Shown piece by piece: positions 19,009 through 29,417 of a stretch of 55,319 nucleotides of DNA. This stretch comes from Seonamhaeicola maritimus. Its GTDB lineage: Bacteria > Bacteroidota > Bacteroidia > Flavobacteriales > Flavobacteriaceae. The notes below the pieces were generated by a model that saw nothing but the letters and a program-made list of their open reading frames with translations, did not search any database and had not been told where the DNA came from. The stretch covers positions 1-55,319 of the forward strand of contig NZ_VRKQ01000020.1 in assembly GCF_008056315.1 (NCBI RefSeq), written 5' to 3'. The position numbers and the translations under genes were made by a program. Each line of letters starts with the position of its first letter. Position 1 is the first letter of the stretch.

Positions 19009-22000
19009 TTATTTTGTATTTATGTTATATTTAATTAGTGTTATTATGTTTCTGTTTGTTTGTCTATTATAATCATATTCATCAACAAGATTTTTTACTA
19101 AGTGAATTCCAAGACCTCCAATATTTCTTTTATCTATAGACAACTTCGTATCCGGTGGGTCATTTTGGAATGGGTTGAACGGAATACCATCATCCTTAAT
19201 GATAATTATTAGACGTTGATTTCTCAGCGCTATCTCCACCTCAATTGTATGTTCTTTTTCATCCTGGAACCCATAGGAAATGATATTATTCAGCAGTTCG
19301 TCTAATGCAATATTAAAACGTTGTATCACAGCAAAAGAAAACTCATTGGCCATTGCAAATTCTTCAAAATGTTCAAGAACAGTTGGCATTTCATTTATCT
19401 GATTCTTAATTTCAATTGACGTTACTTTACTCATTATTTCACTTTTATCTCCCAAATATTGCATTGTCATCACAGTAATGTCGTCAAACTGTTCTGTTCC
19501 CTTCTCAAACTCTGTAACACTTTCTACAATCAGTTCTGTCAAACCTTTGGAACTTTCATAACTACCTTCCTTAATTAACTCCAAAAACCGTTCATCGGAG
19601 TATAATTCTTCTTTTTTGTTTTGTGCTTCAGTAACGCCATCTGTATACATAAGGATTAAATCCTCTTTTTCAATAAAAACCGATGTCTCTCCATAAGTCA
19701 TATCCTCCATGGCTCCAATAACAGGACCATGCAAATCACTTAGCTTTTTAATATTTCGATTTTTTCCAATAATAAAAGAAGGATTATGTCCTGCATTTGA
19801 ATAAACCAATTCACCTGTACTTGTATTTAGAATAGCCATAAAAACTGTAATAAACATATATGCATCATTGTCTTTTGCAATTTCATTATTTACATGTGTC
19901 AAAATACTTGCTGTTGATTTATCGTTTCCTGCACGTGATTTTAATAAGGTTTTGGTAACAGCCATCATCAATGCAGCCGGGACTCCTTTACCTGACACAT
20001 CTGCCACAACAAAATAGATATGGTTTTCATCTAAAAAATGAAAATCATAAAAATCACCTCCAACTTCTCTAGCTGGAATTAGTTTCGCAAAAACATCAAT
20101 CTCTTTACGTTGAGGGAATGCTGGAAAAATAAGAGGTAACATACTCATTTGAATATCTTTAGCTACATTTAACTCGCCTTCCATCCGTTTGTTTGCCTTT
20201 TCAAGAACAGCTTGTATCCTTTTCCTATCAGTTATATCCCTTAAAATTCCACTAAAACTCAATCCATCTGTACCTTCCCAAGATGAAAGTGCTAATTCAA
20301 CAGGGAAAATTGAGCCGTCTTTTCGTTGACCTTCCACTTCTATAACTTTCCCGATTGCATTCTTTTCTCCACCATTTACTACACGCTGCATTCCTTCAAC
20401 ATGCCTGTTGTCATACCTTTTTGGTATAATCAAACCTAAATCTTTCCCAAGAGCTTCATCCTCTGTATAACCGAAAATATTTTCTGCTGCAGTATTCCAT
20501 GATTCAATAAAACCACTCTTGTCTGTCGAAATAATGGCATCCGACGCCGAAGCAGTAATTGATCTAAATCTGTTTTCAGAAGCTTTAATGATCTCTTCTG
20601 TTTTTTTTCGTTCAGTGATATCTCTTGAAACACCTATGAACCCTAGTAGATTCCCTTCATTATCAAAAAAGGGTGTTTTATTTGTGTCAAAGATTTTTTC
20701 CTTTCCATCTGGGCCAATATCCTTTGATTCAAAATTAATCTGCTTTAAACTATCTAGTACTGCATGGTCTGTTTTTTCCAGTTCCATTGCTAATTCTTCT
20801 GGAATAAACGGATAATCTCCTTTGCCAATAAACTCCTCCTTCTTAAAGCCAATTTGTTTTTCAAACGCCTTATTAGCTCCTAAATAATTCATTTTGATGT
20901 CTTTATAAAAAATGATATCTGGGATGGCATCCATGATAGAATTTAACAAATTTGATTTTTTATTTATGGCTCGGTTCAGTTTTTTTAATTTCATCCTATT
21001 AAATACAGAAATGAACATCAATGTAAAAAGTAGAATTACAAAAAAGCAGATACTAAAATAACTCAAACGTTTAGTGAGAAAAACTGTTTTATAGGCTTCA
21101 TCATAGTCAATCTCGGTAGTTATACCAAATCCATATACTTCTAGCCATTTCCACACTCCAATTACAGTTACTCCGCGGTAATCATTATAACCTTCAATAT
21201 TAATTCCTGAATATCCAGAAGTTGCGTTCTTCACCATTAAGGTAGGTTGATGTAACCCTTTACCACTACCATCGGATATCAATGAGGTTTTCGGATCTCG
21301 AATATCTATATTCAATTCACTCTTTTCTCCTTCTTTAAGAAGTCCCATTTTAATAAGTTGACTAGTAAACCTACTTTCACTAATCATTTCACTATTAATA
21401 TTAAATGCATAAGATTCCCCTGATTCTCCCATTCGGCCACCTTGTAATACGGATGTAAATCTGTTTTGAGGGTCTAAAAACAACAAAAAAGACCCTTGGT
21501 ACAATCCTAACTTTGAAAAACTGGAATGTCCGATTTTAATCAATTCATTATAGGATGCATCTACTCCTTTATTACTAGGAAAAGCAGTGAAGATGCCTTG
21601 ATTTTTTTCTTTGTCTAGAGAGATTGAAGTTGCATCTAGCTCATCAAATTGTCGATTAACCCATTTACTGTTATTTGATGCAATAATTCTTGCCTCCTCA
21701 TTCAAAAACGCGTAATATTTTATAGATTCATCAGTAAAATGTAAATTAACCTCTTCTAAAAGATCATCAGCTATTTTTTGGTGACTAACATCAATAAAGG
21801 ACTTATACTCTTTTTTTCTGACAAATGCATTCAAATCCTTTTCCATATCTGATAACCAACTAACTATGTTGGTATGGGTTGTTTCTAAAACAGTTGATAA
21901 AGATTGCTTAAGATCAGACTCGATATTTTTCTGAATCTGAGAGTTAACTATTTGGAAAAAAAAGTAAATCAATAAGGTGAAAAATATTGAGATAAATATC

Positions 22001-22848
22001 AGGCCCCAAGAATTTCTTAGTTCTTTCAGAAAATCTAAAAGTTTACCACTATTTTCTGGCTCATTTCCCAGTTTCTGTCTTTTAAGATGTTTTAGAAAAT
22101 ACAAACCAAAAAACAAAAGTAAAGCTATTACTAGAATGATTATGGCAAACTGCAATGATCTAAGCTGAGATTGTTTTCTCTCAATTTTTATGATTGAATT
22201 AGTAGAATATTCCTCAAGATAGTGGTAGAAATCATTAATTGATCTCATGATTTTTCCTTTAGCCCGCAAATACTCATTATTAAATAATAATTCTCGTGCA
22301 AAATCAGGATTAGGAATCCCATTTTTTGAGTAAGTACCATCATCATTTTTAAATAGCCCCTTCATGGCGTTAAAAGCCTCCTCCTCAATTAAAACCAAAT
22401 CATCTGAATTGTTCTTTGCTTTAATAAAATGCTGTTCTACATCCTTATCATGACAATACTTTTGTATAAGTTTTAGTAAAGGGATTTGATCTCCAACTGA
22501 ACGTGGGATTTTTCCTTTAGCTAAATAAATATCCCAATAAGCCTGATTATAATCAATAGGTCTCGGAATTTCCCCTTCTCTTATTTTAACTATTGTATTA
22601 AATGCCTTATAGTATTTTTCATTTCCTGTTATGATATAAAGTCTTGACATATTTGTAAGATCATCTGAACTTTGTCTCAGTTCATCTACAAGCTGTAATA
22701 AAATAGTACGATTATTTTTAGCATTTATAAGTTCTTTTTCATTCTTACTGTTAGAATAGAATAGAAAAAAAGAAATGAGGGTAAAAAATAGCAACAAAGC
22801 AATAACGGTGCTTACCTGCTTGAAAATATCTGATATTTTGTGTCTCAT
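19009..22848 (-). CDS. Membrane sensor with PAS, SpoIIE-type PP2C phosphatase and RsbW-type HATPase domains
   Basis: A 1279-residue protein. In order: a helix near 16-33, a first extracytoplasmic sensor region (~35-230), helices near 235 and 285, a second extracytoplasmic dCache-like region (~305-595), a helix near 600, two PAS domains (~635-755 and ~760-885; ends DITERKK and DITDRKR), a SpoIIE/PP2C domain (~900-1110) with VGGDFYDFHF and VADVSGKGVPAALMM, and a C-terminal HATPase_c_2 domain with ALDELLNNIISYGFQD and GGLGIHLVKNL. Opposed phosphatase and serine-kinase activities toward a STAS protein are thus combined in one chain. The STAS gene follows directly, and the Na/Pi gene precedes it by 84 bp. 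Confidence 0.88.
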   Translation of the reverse strand: MRHKISDIFKQVSTVIALLLFFTLISFFLFYSNSKNEKELINAKNNRTILLQLVDELRQSSDDLTNMSRLYIITGNEKYYKAFNTIVKIREGEIPRPIDYNQAYWDIYLAKGKIPRSVGDQIPLLKLIQKYCHDKDVEQHFIKAKNNSDDLVLIEEEAFNAMKGLFKNDDGTYSKNGIPNPDFARELLFNNEYLRAKGKIMRSINDFYHYLEEYSTNSIIKIERKQSQLRSLQFAIIILVIALLLFFGLYFLKHLKRQKLGNEPENSGKLLDFLKELRNSWGLIFISIFFTLLIYFFFQIVNSQIQKNIESDLKQSLSTVLETTHTNIVSWLSDMEKDLNAFVRKKEYKSFIDVSHQKIADDLLEEVNLHFTDESIKYYAFLNEEARIIASNNSKWVNRQFDELDATSISLDKEKNQGIFTAFPSNKGVDASYNELIKIGHSSFSKLGLYQGSFLLFLDPQNRFTSVLQGGRMGESGESYAFNINSEMISESRFTSQLIKMGLLKEGEKSELNIDIRDPKTSLISDGSGKGLHQPTLMVKNATSGYSGINIEGYNDYRGVTVIGVWKWLEVYGFGITTEIDYDEAYKTVFLTKRLSYFSICFFVILLFTLMFISVFNRMKLKKLNRAINKKSNLLNSIMDAIPDIIFYKDIKMNYLGANKAFEKQIGFKKEEFIGKGDYPFIPEELAMELEKTDHAVLDSLKQINFESKDIGPDGKEKIFDTNKTPFFDNEGNLLGFIGVSRDITERKKTEEIIKASENRFRSITASASDAIISTDKSGFIESWNTAAENIFGYTEDEALGKDLGLIIPKRYDNRHVEGMQRVVNGGEKNAIGKVIEVEGQRKDGSIFPVELALSSWEGTDGLSFSGILRDITDRKRIQAVLEKANKRMEGELNVAKDIQMSMLPLIFPAFPQRKEIDVFAKLIPAREVGGDFYDFHFLDENHIYFVVADVSGKGVPAALMMAVTKTLLKSRAGNDKSTASILTHVNNEIAKDNDAYMFITVFMAILNTSTGELVYSNAGHNPSFIIGKNRNIKKLSDLHGPVIGAMEDMTYGETSVFIEKEDLILMYTDGVTEAQNKKEELYSDERFLELIKEGSYESSKGLTELIVESVTEFEKGTEQFDDITVMTMQYLGDKSEIMSKVTSIEIKNQINEMPTVLEHFEEFAMANEFSFAVIQRFNIALDELLNNIISYGFQDEKEHTIEVEIALRNQRLIIIIKDDGIPFNPFQNDPPDTKLSIDKRNIGGLGIHLVKNLVDEYDYNRQTNRNIITLIKYNINTK

Positions 22849-22932
22849 AATTGATTTATAGATTCAAAACATGAGTTTAACTCCAATAGATACATATCCT
22901 TCAAAAAGTATCGAAATGTTTTTAAATAAAGA

Positions 22933-24528
22933 TTAGTTACTTAATTTCATAAAACCATTACCAATTTCTCCAAATGTTAAAATTATCCTCTCGCATCTAT
23001 TCATAGACGAAAGTAAGTTCTTTTTATCTTCAGGACTTAAATCCTTCTCTTGTGATAAATAAGCTTTCCTTACAGATTCAATTCCATGTCCATTGTCAGA
23101 TGTCATTCCCCATAGAAGAGTAGCGTCTTCCTCATCTTTATTTTTTACAACGTCTTCTAATGTTAGAAGAATAGCCTCTATGCCTTCAATTGCAGCATTA
23201 GTAAACCTTAATCCTTGTTCAGTACTTTTCAGTCGACCAAAGTCCTCTGACAAGCTAACAATATTATAAAAGAGGTTATCAATATTTTCTTGATTATTCA
23301 TAATTTGGTTTAATACTTCGTACTGTGACCCATTCATTTTTTTAGAAGCTGACAACTCATTAATTACTTCAATAATAATTTTATTTAATGATTCATAACC
23401 TTCTACATAGGAAGTTATACTATTTTTTGTTTTTTCTTCTCTAAGTAAAGAATAAGTAGCTTTAGAAATATCAATGAGCCTAGTTTGTTCCAACACTATA
23501 AGATTTAATGCTGATTCTGTATCTTCACCAATCTTATCGTATATATACTTAGGAGCTGCAATTTTTTCTTCGAAACTCTCTGGCCAAAATTTATTTAATA
23601 TTTTAGAAATAAGAGGTAAAAAGAATATCAAAATTAAACCAGGCAAAAAGTTAAACAAAGTATTTATTATAGCAATCTGGGTTGCTAAATCATTAGTTAT
23701 ACTAAATGTTAAAGCTTTTAAGAGAGGAACGTCGGCATATAATTCTAAATAAAATAAAGGTATGACTAAAAGAGCTCCAAAAAAGTTATAATTACCCTGA
23801 AACATTGCAATTTGCTTACTTTGTCCTTTTATTTTAGTTGATAGTATAAACGTTAGAGCTGATGAACCTACATTACCTCCATAAACAACCATCATAGCAT
23901 CATTAAAAGTTAACAATCCACTTTGAGTTAAAGCCATTCCAATAATAATTGTTGCAAGAGAAGATTGTACTACAATCGTTAATATAATAGAGGCTAAGAA
24001 AACAAGCATGTATATTCCTTGGGAGCTCTTTAATACATCTTGCATCCAAGGTAAATCAACTAAAGGTGAAACCCCAGACTGCATAGTATTAAGCCCAAAA
24101 AATAATAAAGCTAGGCCCAAAAACATTCCAACATAGTTTTTTAAATTCTTAGATACACCAGAAGTATACATAATTGCCGATATGCCTAAAATTAATAAAA
24201 CACCAACTTGAATATTAATTGCTACAATGTATAAAATAACACCACCTAGCATATTACCCCCCATAATAAGAGGTAATGCCTGTTTTACTTTTATTGCTCC
24301 TGCACGCATCATGCCTATAAGAGTGAAAACAAGCGCAGACATTGACTGTGTAATCATTGTGATTAGCCCTCCTAAAAGGACACCTTGAACAACTGTTTTT
24401 GTTAGCTTTTTAATTAATTCTCGAACCTTTTTGTTTGTTAATAATTTTAAGTGATCGGTTAAAGTTTGTAACCCAAAGAAAAAAAGGCCTAGACCTGCTA
24501 TAAATGATGCTATTGCAATTGTAATCAT
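22933..24528 (-). CDS. Na/Pi cotransporter family protein with PhoU-like C-terminus
   Basis: A 531-residue protein. The N-terminal ~310 residues are hydrophobic and hold two NptA/PF02690 repeats with the QS motifs TQSMSALVFTLIGMMRAGA and VVQSSLATIIIGMALTQSG. The C-terminal ~200 residues are helical and resemble PhoU. Expected role: sodium-dependent phosphate transport or regulation at the inner membrane. It lies 84 bp upstream of the large sensor-phosphatase gene on the same strand and may be cotranscribed; a functional link is inference. Confidence 0.85.
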   Translation of the reverse strand: MITIAIASFIAGLGLFFFGLQTLTDHLKLLTNKKVRELIKKLTKTVVQGVLLGGLITMITQSMSALVFTLIGMMRAGAIKVKQALPLIMGGNMLGGVILYIVAINIQVGVLLILGISAIMYTSGVSKNLKNYVGMFLGLALLFFGLNTMQSGVSPLVDLPWMQDVLKSSQGIYMLVFLASIILTIVVQSSLATIIIGMALTQSGLLTFNDAMMVVYGGNVGSSALTFILSTKIKGQSKQIAMFQGNYNFFGALLVIPLFYLELYADVPLLKALTFSITNDLATQIAIINTLFNFLPGLILIFFLPLISKILNKFWPESFEEKIAAPKYIYDKIGEDTESALNLIVLEQTRLIDISKATYSLLREEKTKNSITSYVEGYESLNKIIIEVINELSASKKMNGSQYEVLNQIMNNQENIDNLFYNIVSLSEDFGRLKSTEQGLRFTNAAIEGIEAILLTLEDVVKNKDEEDATLLWGMTSDNGHGIESVRKAYLSQEKDLSPEDKKNLLSSMNRCERIILTFGEIGNGFMKLSN

Positions 24529-24655
24529 GCTCTATTTTAAATATAAAAATTATGTTTGAATTTTGATTTACGAATTATCGCTTCAATTTTCTTCATAATA
24601 CTTTAAAGTTTTGGTTAATATTTTTCTTTTATTTAAGCTAATATTTATTTTTTAG

Positions 24656-26878
24656 TTAACGTTTTATCAACTTATCAGTCAGTATTTTCCCACCGACTTC
24701 AATTTGTATAAAATAAAATCCGTTTTTAAGATGAGAGAAATTGATGGTCTTTTCATTTTTGGTTTCTATTAACAGACTTCCAATTGATGAGAATATTCTA
24801 ATTCTAAATTTCTCATTTGTCACAATATTTAGTGCATCATTAACCGGATTTGGATAATAGGAGATTAATTCATGAATATCAACAACTCCAGTTGAAAGTG
24901 TTTCAGTAGGAGTGGCGTTAATAATACTAGCTGGACCAACACCACCAAAAGTAGATATTGATATCGAGAATTCGTATTCTGTACCATTAGTCAGCCCCGT
25001 AACTGTATAGCTTAGAGTATTAATATCAGTGAAGCCAATGGCACCTATAAAGTTACCTGAGCCAATGCGCCACTTGAGAACATATGCAGAGAACTGATTT
25101 CCGCCTAAATCCGGCAAATTCCAGGAAAGGGTTACCTCACCATCAGTCGGTACAGCAGACACAGTGGGAGTATCAATAGGGCCGTAAGGAGTTTCAGTTA
25201 CTGTATTACTAAATGGGCCTTCTATTTCACCATCATATATGGCTCTAATCTTAAATTCATATTCTGCTCCATTTGTCAGTCCGCCTACTGTATGTCCTGT
25301 TGATGATGCATCTACACTTACAGTTGTTGGATTAGATCCACCAGTTTGGTCATATACTAGCTCATATCTAATTATCGTTTGACCATCGTGGTGTAGAGGT
25401 TCGTTCCAACTCAATGCAACTAATTCATCACCACTGTTACTTACGGCTAGAAATGGTGCAAGGCCCAGCTGCAGGGCACCGATATCTCGTTCACCATTGG
25501 CATCTTCCCTGGGATTTCCTGCTACATCCAAAGTAATGGTTGAATTATCGTTGGGGTTAATCAGCGGATTACCTGTAGGGATCACATCAATTAGTTCACC
25601 CGGAAAGGCGGGTGTTGCCATTTCTACATCCCAATCCAGAGTTGAAGCGATTACCTCCCTGTTAAATCCAAATAAATTTGTCAACAATGCTGATTGACCG
25701 GTAATTGTTTTCAGAGCAGCATCATCCTGCTGTGAAGTAGCTTGAATCCAGGTATATATATCTGCAGTAAATACTCCGGATCCTCCATTAATACCAAGGG
25801 TGTTAAGTGCGACTGTCCCTGTAGGATCCCAATTGAATCCAACTGCCGACTGGATAAAGTTTATATTCCCTGATCCGGCAATCTCAAAAAGGTTATCAAA
25901 CCCTTGGTAAGTCTGGCAGATACCATCACATTCATTAGAATTAAAGACAAATGATGAGGCAATAAGATTCATGTCGCCACTTGATTGATTTACAAAGAGA
26001 TCACCTATTTCAGGTTCCAATATGTAGTAATTGGTCCAAATCGTGTTCACAATATTAGCTTCACTTTCTCCATCGTTAAATATACCTCCTGATCGTTGAA
26101 ACCTGGAGCTAACAATATTTACTTCAGAGCCCGTTTTACCTCGCCACCAAATGGCAACATTATCATCATCATAAAGATTTTTAAACACGGATCCTTCTAT
26201 AGTCAAATCACCACCATCAGGACCAACTGAAATCGCGGCAGCAAGAATTCCAGGATCAGCCCAGTTTACAGCATCCATAAATTCAGAATCCTTAATGGTT
26301 AATGACACACCATCCCGACCAATAATCATCTGGTCATTTAGACATTCAAAAGTAGCCCATGTTTCCAGAGCCGTGAAATTTTCAAATTCCAGTGATGCAT
26401 TCTCATTTATTACTGCTACCTGATTGAATTGCTTTATGGTCAGGTTTTTAATGCTTACATCGATACCGGAATTGTCTTGTCCGGGTGTGCCAATTTCAAC
26501 AAATCCTGGCATGTAGGCAGATTGAATGGTATTACCATTCGGATCTTCTCCGGGGCAAAAGCTTAATGAGTTAATTTGTCCTGAAACATCTATCCACATT
26601 TGTATTCCGTTAAGGGAGCCATCTTTACCATCTATAAGTACAGATTCAGTTATATGCGCCATAATACTGGTTGAAGGTGTTACTGATGCAACACTCGCAT
26701 CTACTTGCAAGCCGGGAGTAAATTCAATAATATCAGCTCCAGCGTTAGCATTCGCTAAACTAATGGCTTCCGTAAAGGAACCTGGACCTGTTATGGATGT
26801 AGAAGTAACCGTGTAAGTTGTTTGAGCGTTCATGTTAAACAAAAACCCAAAAAAAAGTATGTGAATAATTTTATTCAT
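24656..26878 (-). CDS. T9SS-exported beta-helix / fibronectin III protein
   Basis: A 740-residue protein with a signal peptide (residues 1-18). Residues ~20-470 look like a right-handed parallel beta-helix of the choice-of-anchor Q type, ending with the characteristic DANGERDIGALQLG. Two fibronectin type III domains follow (~475-565 and ~570-655). The C-terminal ~75 residues are a type A T9SS sorting domain (ISYYPNPVNDALNIVTNE and a terminal KLIKR). It is therefore probably exported and attached to the cell surface. Base composition looks richer in G+C than its neighbours, suggesting recent acquisition. It is divergent from a membrane-bound HTH regulator. Confidence 0.85.
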   Translation of the reverse strand: MNKIIHILFFGFLFNMNAQTTYTVTSTSITGPGSFTEAISLANANAGADIIEFTPGLQVDASVASVTPSTSIMAHITESVLIDGKDGSLNGIQMWIDVSGQINSLSFCPGEDPNGNTIQSAYMPGFVEIGTPGQDNSGIDVSIKNLTIKQFNQVAVINENASLEFENFTALETWATFECLNDQMIIGRDGVSLTIKDSEFMDAVNWADPGILAAAISVGPDGGDLTIEGSVFKNLYDDDNVAIWWRGKTGSEVNIVSSRFQRSGGIFNDGESEANIVNTIWTNYYILEPEIGDLFVNQSSGDMNLIASSFVFNSNECDGICQTYQGFDNLFEIAGSGNINFIQSAVGFNWDPTGTVALNTLGINGGSGVFTADIYTWIQATSQQDDAALKTITGQSALLTNLFGFNREVIASTLDWDVEMATPAFPGELIDVIPTGNPLINPNDNSTITLDVAGNPREDANGERDIGALQLGLAPFLAVSNSGDELVALSWNEPLHHDGQTIIRYELVYDQTGGSNPTTVSVDASSTGHTVGGLTNGAEYEFKIRAIYDGEIEGPFSNTVTETPYGPIDTPTVSAVPTDGEVTLSWNLPDLGGNQFSAYVLKWRIGSGNFIGAIGFTDINTLSYTVTGLTNGTEYEFSISISTFGGVGPASIINATPTETLSTGVVDIHELISYYPNPVNDALNIVTNEKFRIRIFSSIGSLLIETKNEKTINFSHLKNGFYFIQIEVGGKILTDKLIKR

Positions 26879-26987
26879 GAATTATACAATTTTCAAGACA
26901 AAATAAACTCAAACATTGTCTTTTCTGTTTATTTAATTATGTTTAATTTCATACTTTAATAGTTTATTTTTAAACATTTTGTATAAT

Positions 26988-28604
26988 ATGAAGCATGTAT
27001 TGTTTATTACATTCCTTTTTCTATGTTTTAAAAGTTCTGCACAAGACACCATTTTTGTACGTTCCTTGACTACAAATGGACGTGTATCAAATATATCTAC
27101 TGATAATAATTATTTGTTTGCTAGAATTGGTGACAGTATATATAAATGGGATAATGGATTTATACCATTTGCTAAAGGGAAACTTAAATATAGTTCGATT
27201 GCACAAGGGCAAGATGAACTTATAATAAATCACACAGAGTATCTATCTAAAACAGATTTTGTAGACCTTAAAGCAATTGGATCTAGACTTTTGCCAGGTA
27301 GATCCAAGTATGACGTAACAAGCGTGACAATTGGTGATGTTTTTTACTTATGCTATAATGGAATCATATTAGAATATAAAATCAATCCCTACGTAGAGGT
27401 TTTTCACCCTGGAGTATCTATACGCCATGTTTATATAGAACCAGGCTTAAGAATAATCTCTACTTATGAAGGGATTTTTATGGACAGTATTGCGTCTCGT
27501 TTTAACACAAATAAGTTAGGTTCCGTTAATTACTCAAGTGGAGAATTAAGCAAAATAAATTCTCACTATTATTTATGTCAAGATCACTTATTACGCTACA
27601 ACGAAATTGAAGAAAAATTTGAAAGATGGATCGATACAAGAGAAGAGCCAAAATTTAGAAAGCTATTTATATATGAAGATAAAATTTATGGTTTATTTGA
27701 AAATACATTTGGACAAATAGATCTTGAAAAGCGGGTTGTAACTGAATACTATAGTGATGCTTTTTTTACCGATTATGAAATTTTTGACGGAAAACTATTT
27801 TTGTCCTCTTTAGACAAAGGTCTTTTTGTTTTTGAACCAGGAGAGAAGAAAATGACTAAAATAAATTCTATATCTTCAATTAATGATTTAGCTCAAAAAG
27901 AGAATAAACTTTTTTTAGGTACAGATAATGGTTTATTTCAATTAAATTTAGAAAAAGGCTTCTTGGAATCTATATTTGAAGGTATAAGTGTAATTCAAGT
28001 TGTCTTTTACAATGATGACTTTATTTTCACGAATAATGACGGCCTAACAGCATATAGAGAAGGTGTTTTTTTACCTATTATTGAGAATGTAGAGTTTAAT
28101 AGGATGGCTCTTACTGTAGATGACAAGTTTTTATATGCAGGTTCAGTTTTTGGTTTGTATACTATAAAATCATTGAATTTAAAAAAGTTTATGGAAACGG
28201 AATCTATTAAGGTAGAAGACTACAAAATCCAAAAAGAATTTAATATATTTTATCTAGTATTAGTAATACTAATTTTCATTTCTGGGGCCATATATTTTGG
28301 AATTAAAACCACAAGAAGTAAACAGTTAGAAATGCAGTCAAGTACTATTGATGTTAAGTCAGTTGTTGAGTTGGTTAGAAAGAAAAAGTCTATTCTTTCA
28401 GTTCAGGATATTGCTGATTATTATGACACTTCAATTACACAATTGAATCGATTATTGAAAAAGGAAAACACTATTGCTCTATCTTTGTTAAAGAGTGTAA
28501 AAAAGAACATTGCAAATGAGATGTATGAAGACGGGAAGTCACTTGAAGAGATATCTAAAAGAGTTGGTTATAGCATTCGCTTTGTTCGTGAAAAATTACT
28601 CTAG
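26988..28604 (+). CDS. Transmembrane regulator: propeller-like sensor with C-terminal HTH
   Basis: A 538-residue protein with a signal peptide/N-terminal helix (1-18), a periplasmic part of ~395 residues made of short repeated strands (LFLGTDNGLFQLN, LYAGSVFGLYTI) like the two-component-regulator propeller, one transmembrane helix (~415-435) and a ~100-residue cytoplasmic tail. The tail has two AraC-like helix-turn-helix units (VQDIADYYDTSITQLNRLLK and SLEEISKRVGYSIRFVREKL). No histidine kinase or receiver is present, so this is a one-component membrane-anchored version of the hybrid HTCS idea. It may control the divergent T9SS cargo gene (inference). ATG at 26988 is used; the upstream TTG is ignored. 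Confidence 0.75.
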   Translation: MKHVLFITFLFLCFKSSAQDTIFVRSLTTNGRVSNISTDNNYLFARIGDSIYKWDNGFIPFAKGKLKYSSIAQGQDELIINHTEYLSKTDFVDLKAIGSRLLPGRSKYDVTSVTIGDVFYLCYNGIILEYKINPYVEVFHPGVSIRHVYIEPGLRIISTYEGIFMDSIASRFNTNKLGSVNYSSGELSKINSHYYLCQDHLLRYNEIEEKFERWIDTREEPKFRKLFIYEDKIYGLFENTFGQIDLEKRVVTEYYSDAFFTDYEIFDGKLFLSSLDKGLFVFEPGEKKMTKINSISSINDLAQKENKLFLGTDNGLFQLNLEKGFLESIFEGISVIQVVFYNDDFIFTNNDGLTAYREGVFLPIIENVEFNRMALTVDDKFLYAGSVFGLYTIKSLNLKKFMETESIKVEDYKIQKEFNIFYLVLVILIFISGAIYFGIKTTRSKQLEMQSSTIDVKSVVELVRKKKSILSVQDIADYYDTSITQLNRLLKKENTIALSLLKSVKKNIANEMYEDGKSLEEISKRVGYSIRFVREKLL

Positions 28605-28754
28605 AGGAAATAGCAAAACAGGAATATTCTAAAAAAGTATTAATGAATCAGAGAAAGCAACGGTCAGTTTAGTGAGAATTACTGGTTTTTAAAATTTTTA
28701 TTCAAAATTTTCCACCTACTTTCCGAAGAATAGTACAAGAAATTTATTTTTCAT

Positions 28755-28790
28755 AAAAACCTTTGGTATTATAAGAAAAGAGGTTTTTTG
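28755..28790 (+). terminator. Intrinsic terminator after the membrane regulator
   Basis: AAAAACCT (28755-28762), an 18-nt loop, AGGTTTTT (28781-28788), with the 3' arm serving as the T tract. 150 bp after the stop codon. Confidence 0.55.
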
Positions 28791-28954
28791 CATCTTTTAA
28801 AGTAAAAATCAAAACAATAGGGTTGTACAGATACATAAATAATAAAATATTTAATTTTTTACTAGTAAGATAAGATTATATTATTTTGTTTAATCGGGTT
28901 AATTTTCACACATTATTTGCACTGACGACCTCAGGAACTTGGTTAAATACACAT

Positions 28955-29027
28955 ACCTCCTAAGCTTAATTAGTTAGAGCACCTTACTCATGATCAGAGA
29001 ACCATTGATTCTAATCCAAGAGAGAGA
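28955..29027 (+). pseudogene. Decayed tRNA-Met-like sequence (anticodon CAT)
   Basis: The D-arm and anticodon regions closely follow a tRNA: AGCTTAATTAGTTAGAGCACC, then CTCATGA as an anticodon loop with CAT, then a T-arm-like ATTCTAATCC. The anticodon stem has mismatches (CCTTA against TCAGA), the T stem is broken and the acceptor ends do not pair, so a functional tRNA is unlikely. Confidence 0.55.
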
Positions 29028-29340
29028 AAAATAAAGCCTTAACTTGCTATAGTTGAGCTTCTTTGTATTTAGAAACAATAGAACCAGTTTATAATAAAAT
29101 GCTAAGGTTCCTAGGGTTTTTCATTAGCAATTCTTCTTTAAGAATAATACAAAAACTCATTCAATCGTACATAAATCATACAAATATAAAAACAAGAAAT
29201 CCGTAACTCTCTGACTAACAAATATAATACGGGTTTTCTTTGTACACCACATTGACCTATTATCGAACCAAATATTGGAATGGTTTCAAAGTCTAGACAA
29301 AATTTTTCATTAATAAAAAAGTAGCTTTTGAGAAATACTC

Positions 29341-29417
29341 TGGTTTAGCACTACTTAAAGTCTTTAATCAGTGACCTTTGGGTTATGAGCTCTGTGCTTG
29401 CATTTTTATAAACACAA
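29341..29417 (-). pseudogene. Decayed initiator tRNA-Met-like sequence
   Basis: On the minus strand GAGCTCATAACCCAAAGG, followed by TCACTGATT, matches the anticodon arm, variable region and T stem of bacterial tRNA-fMet (GGGCTCATAACCCGAAGG, then TCACTGGTT). The copy ends in ACCA at 29344-29341. Anticodon and T stems are mismatched and about 4 extra bases lie in the 3' half, so it is a relic. Confidence 0.5.
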
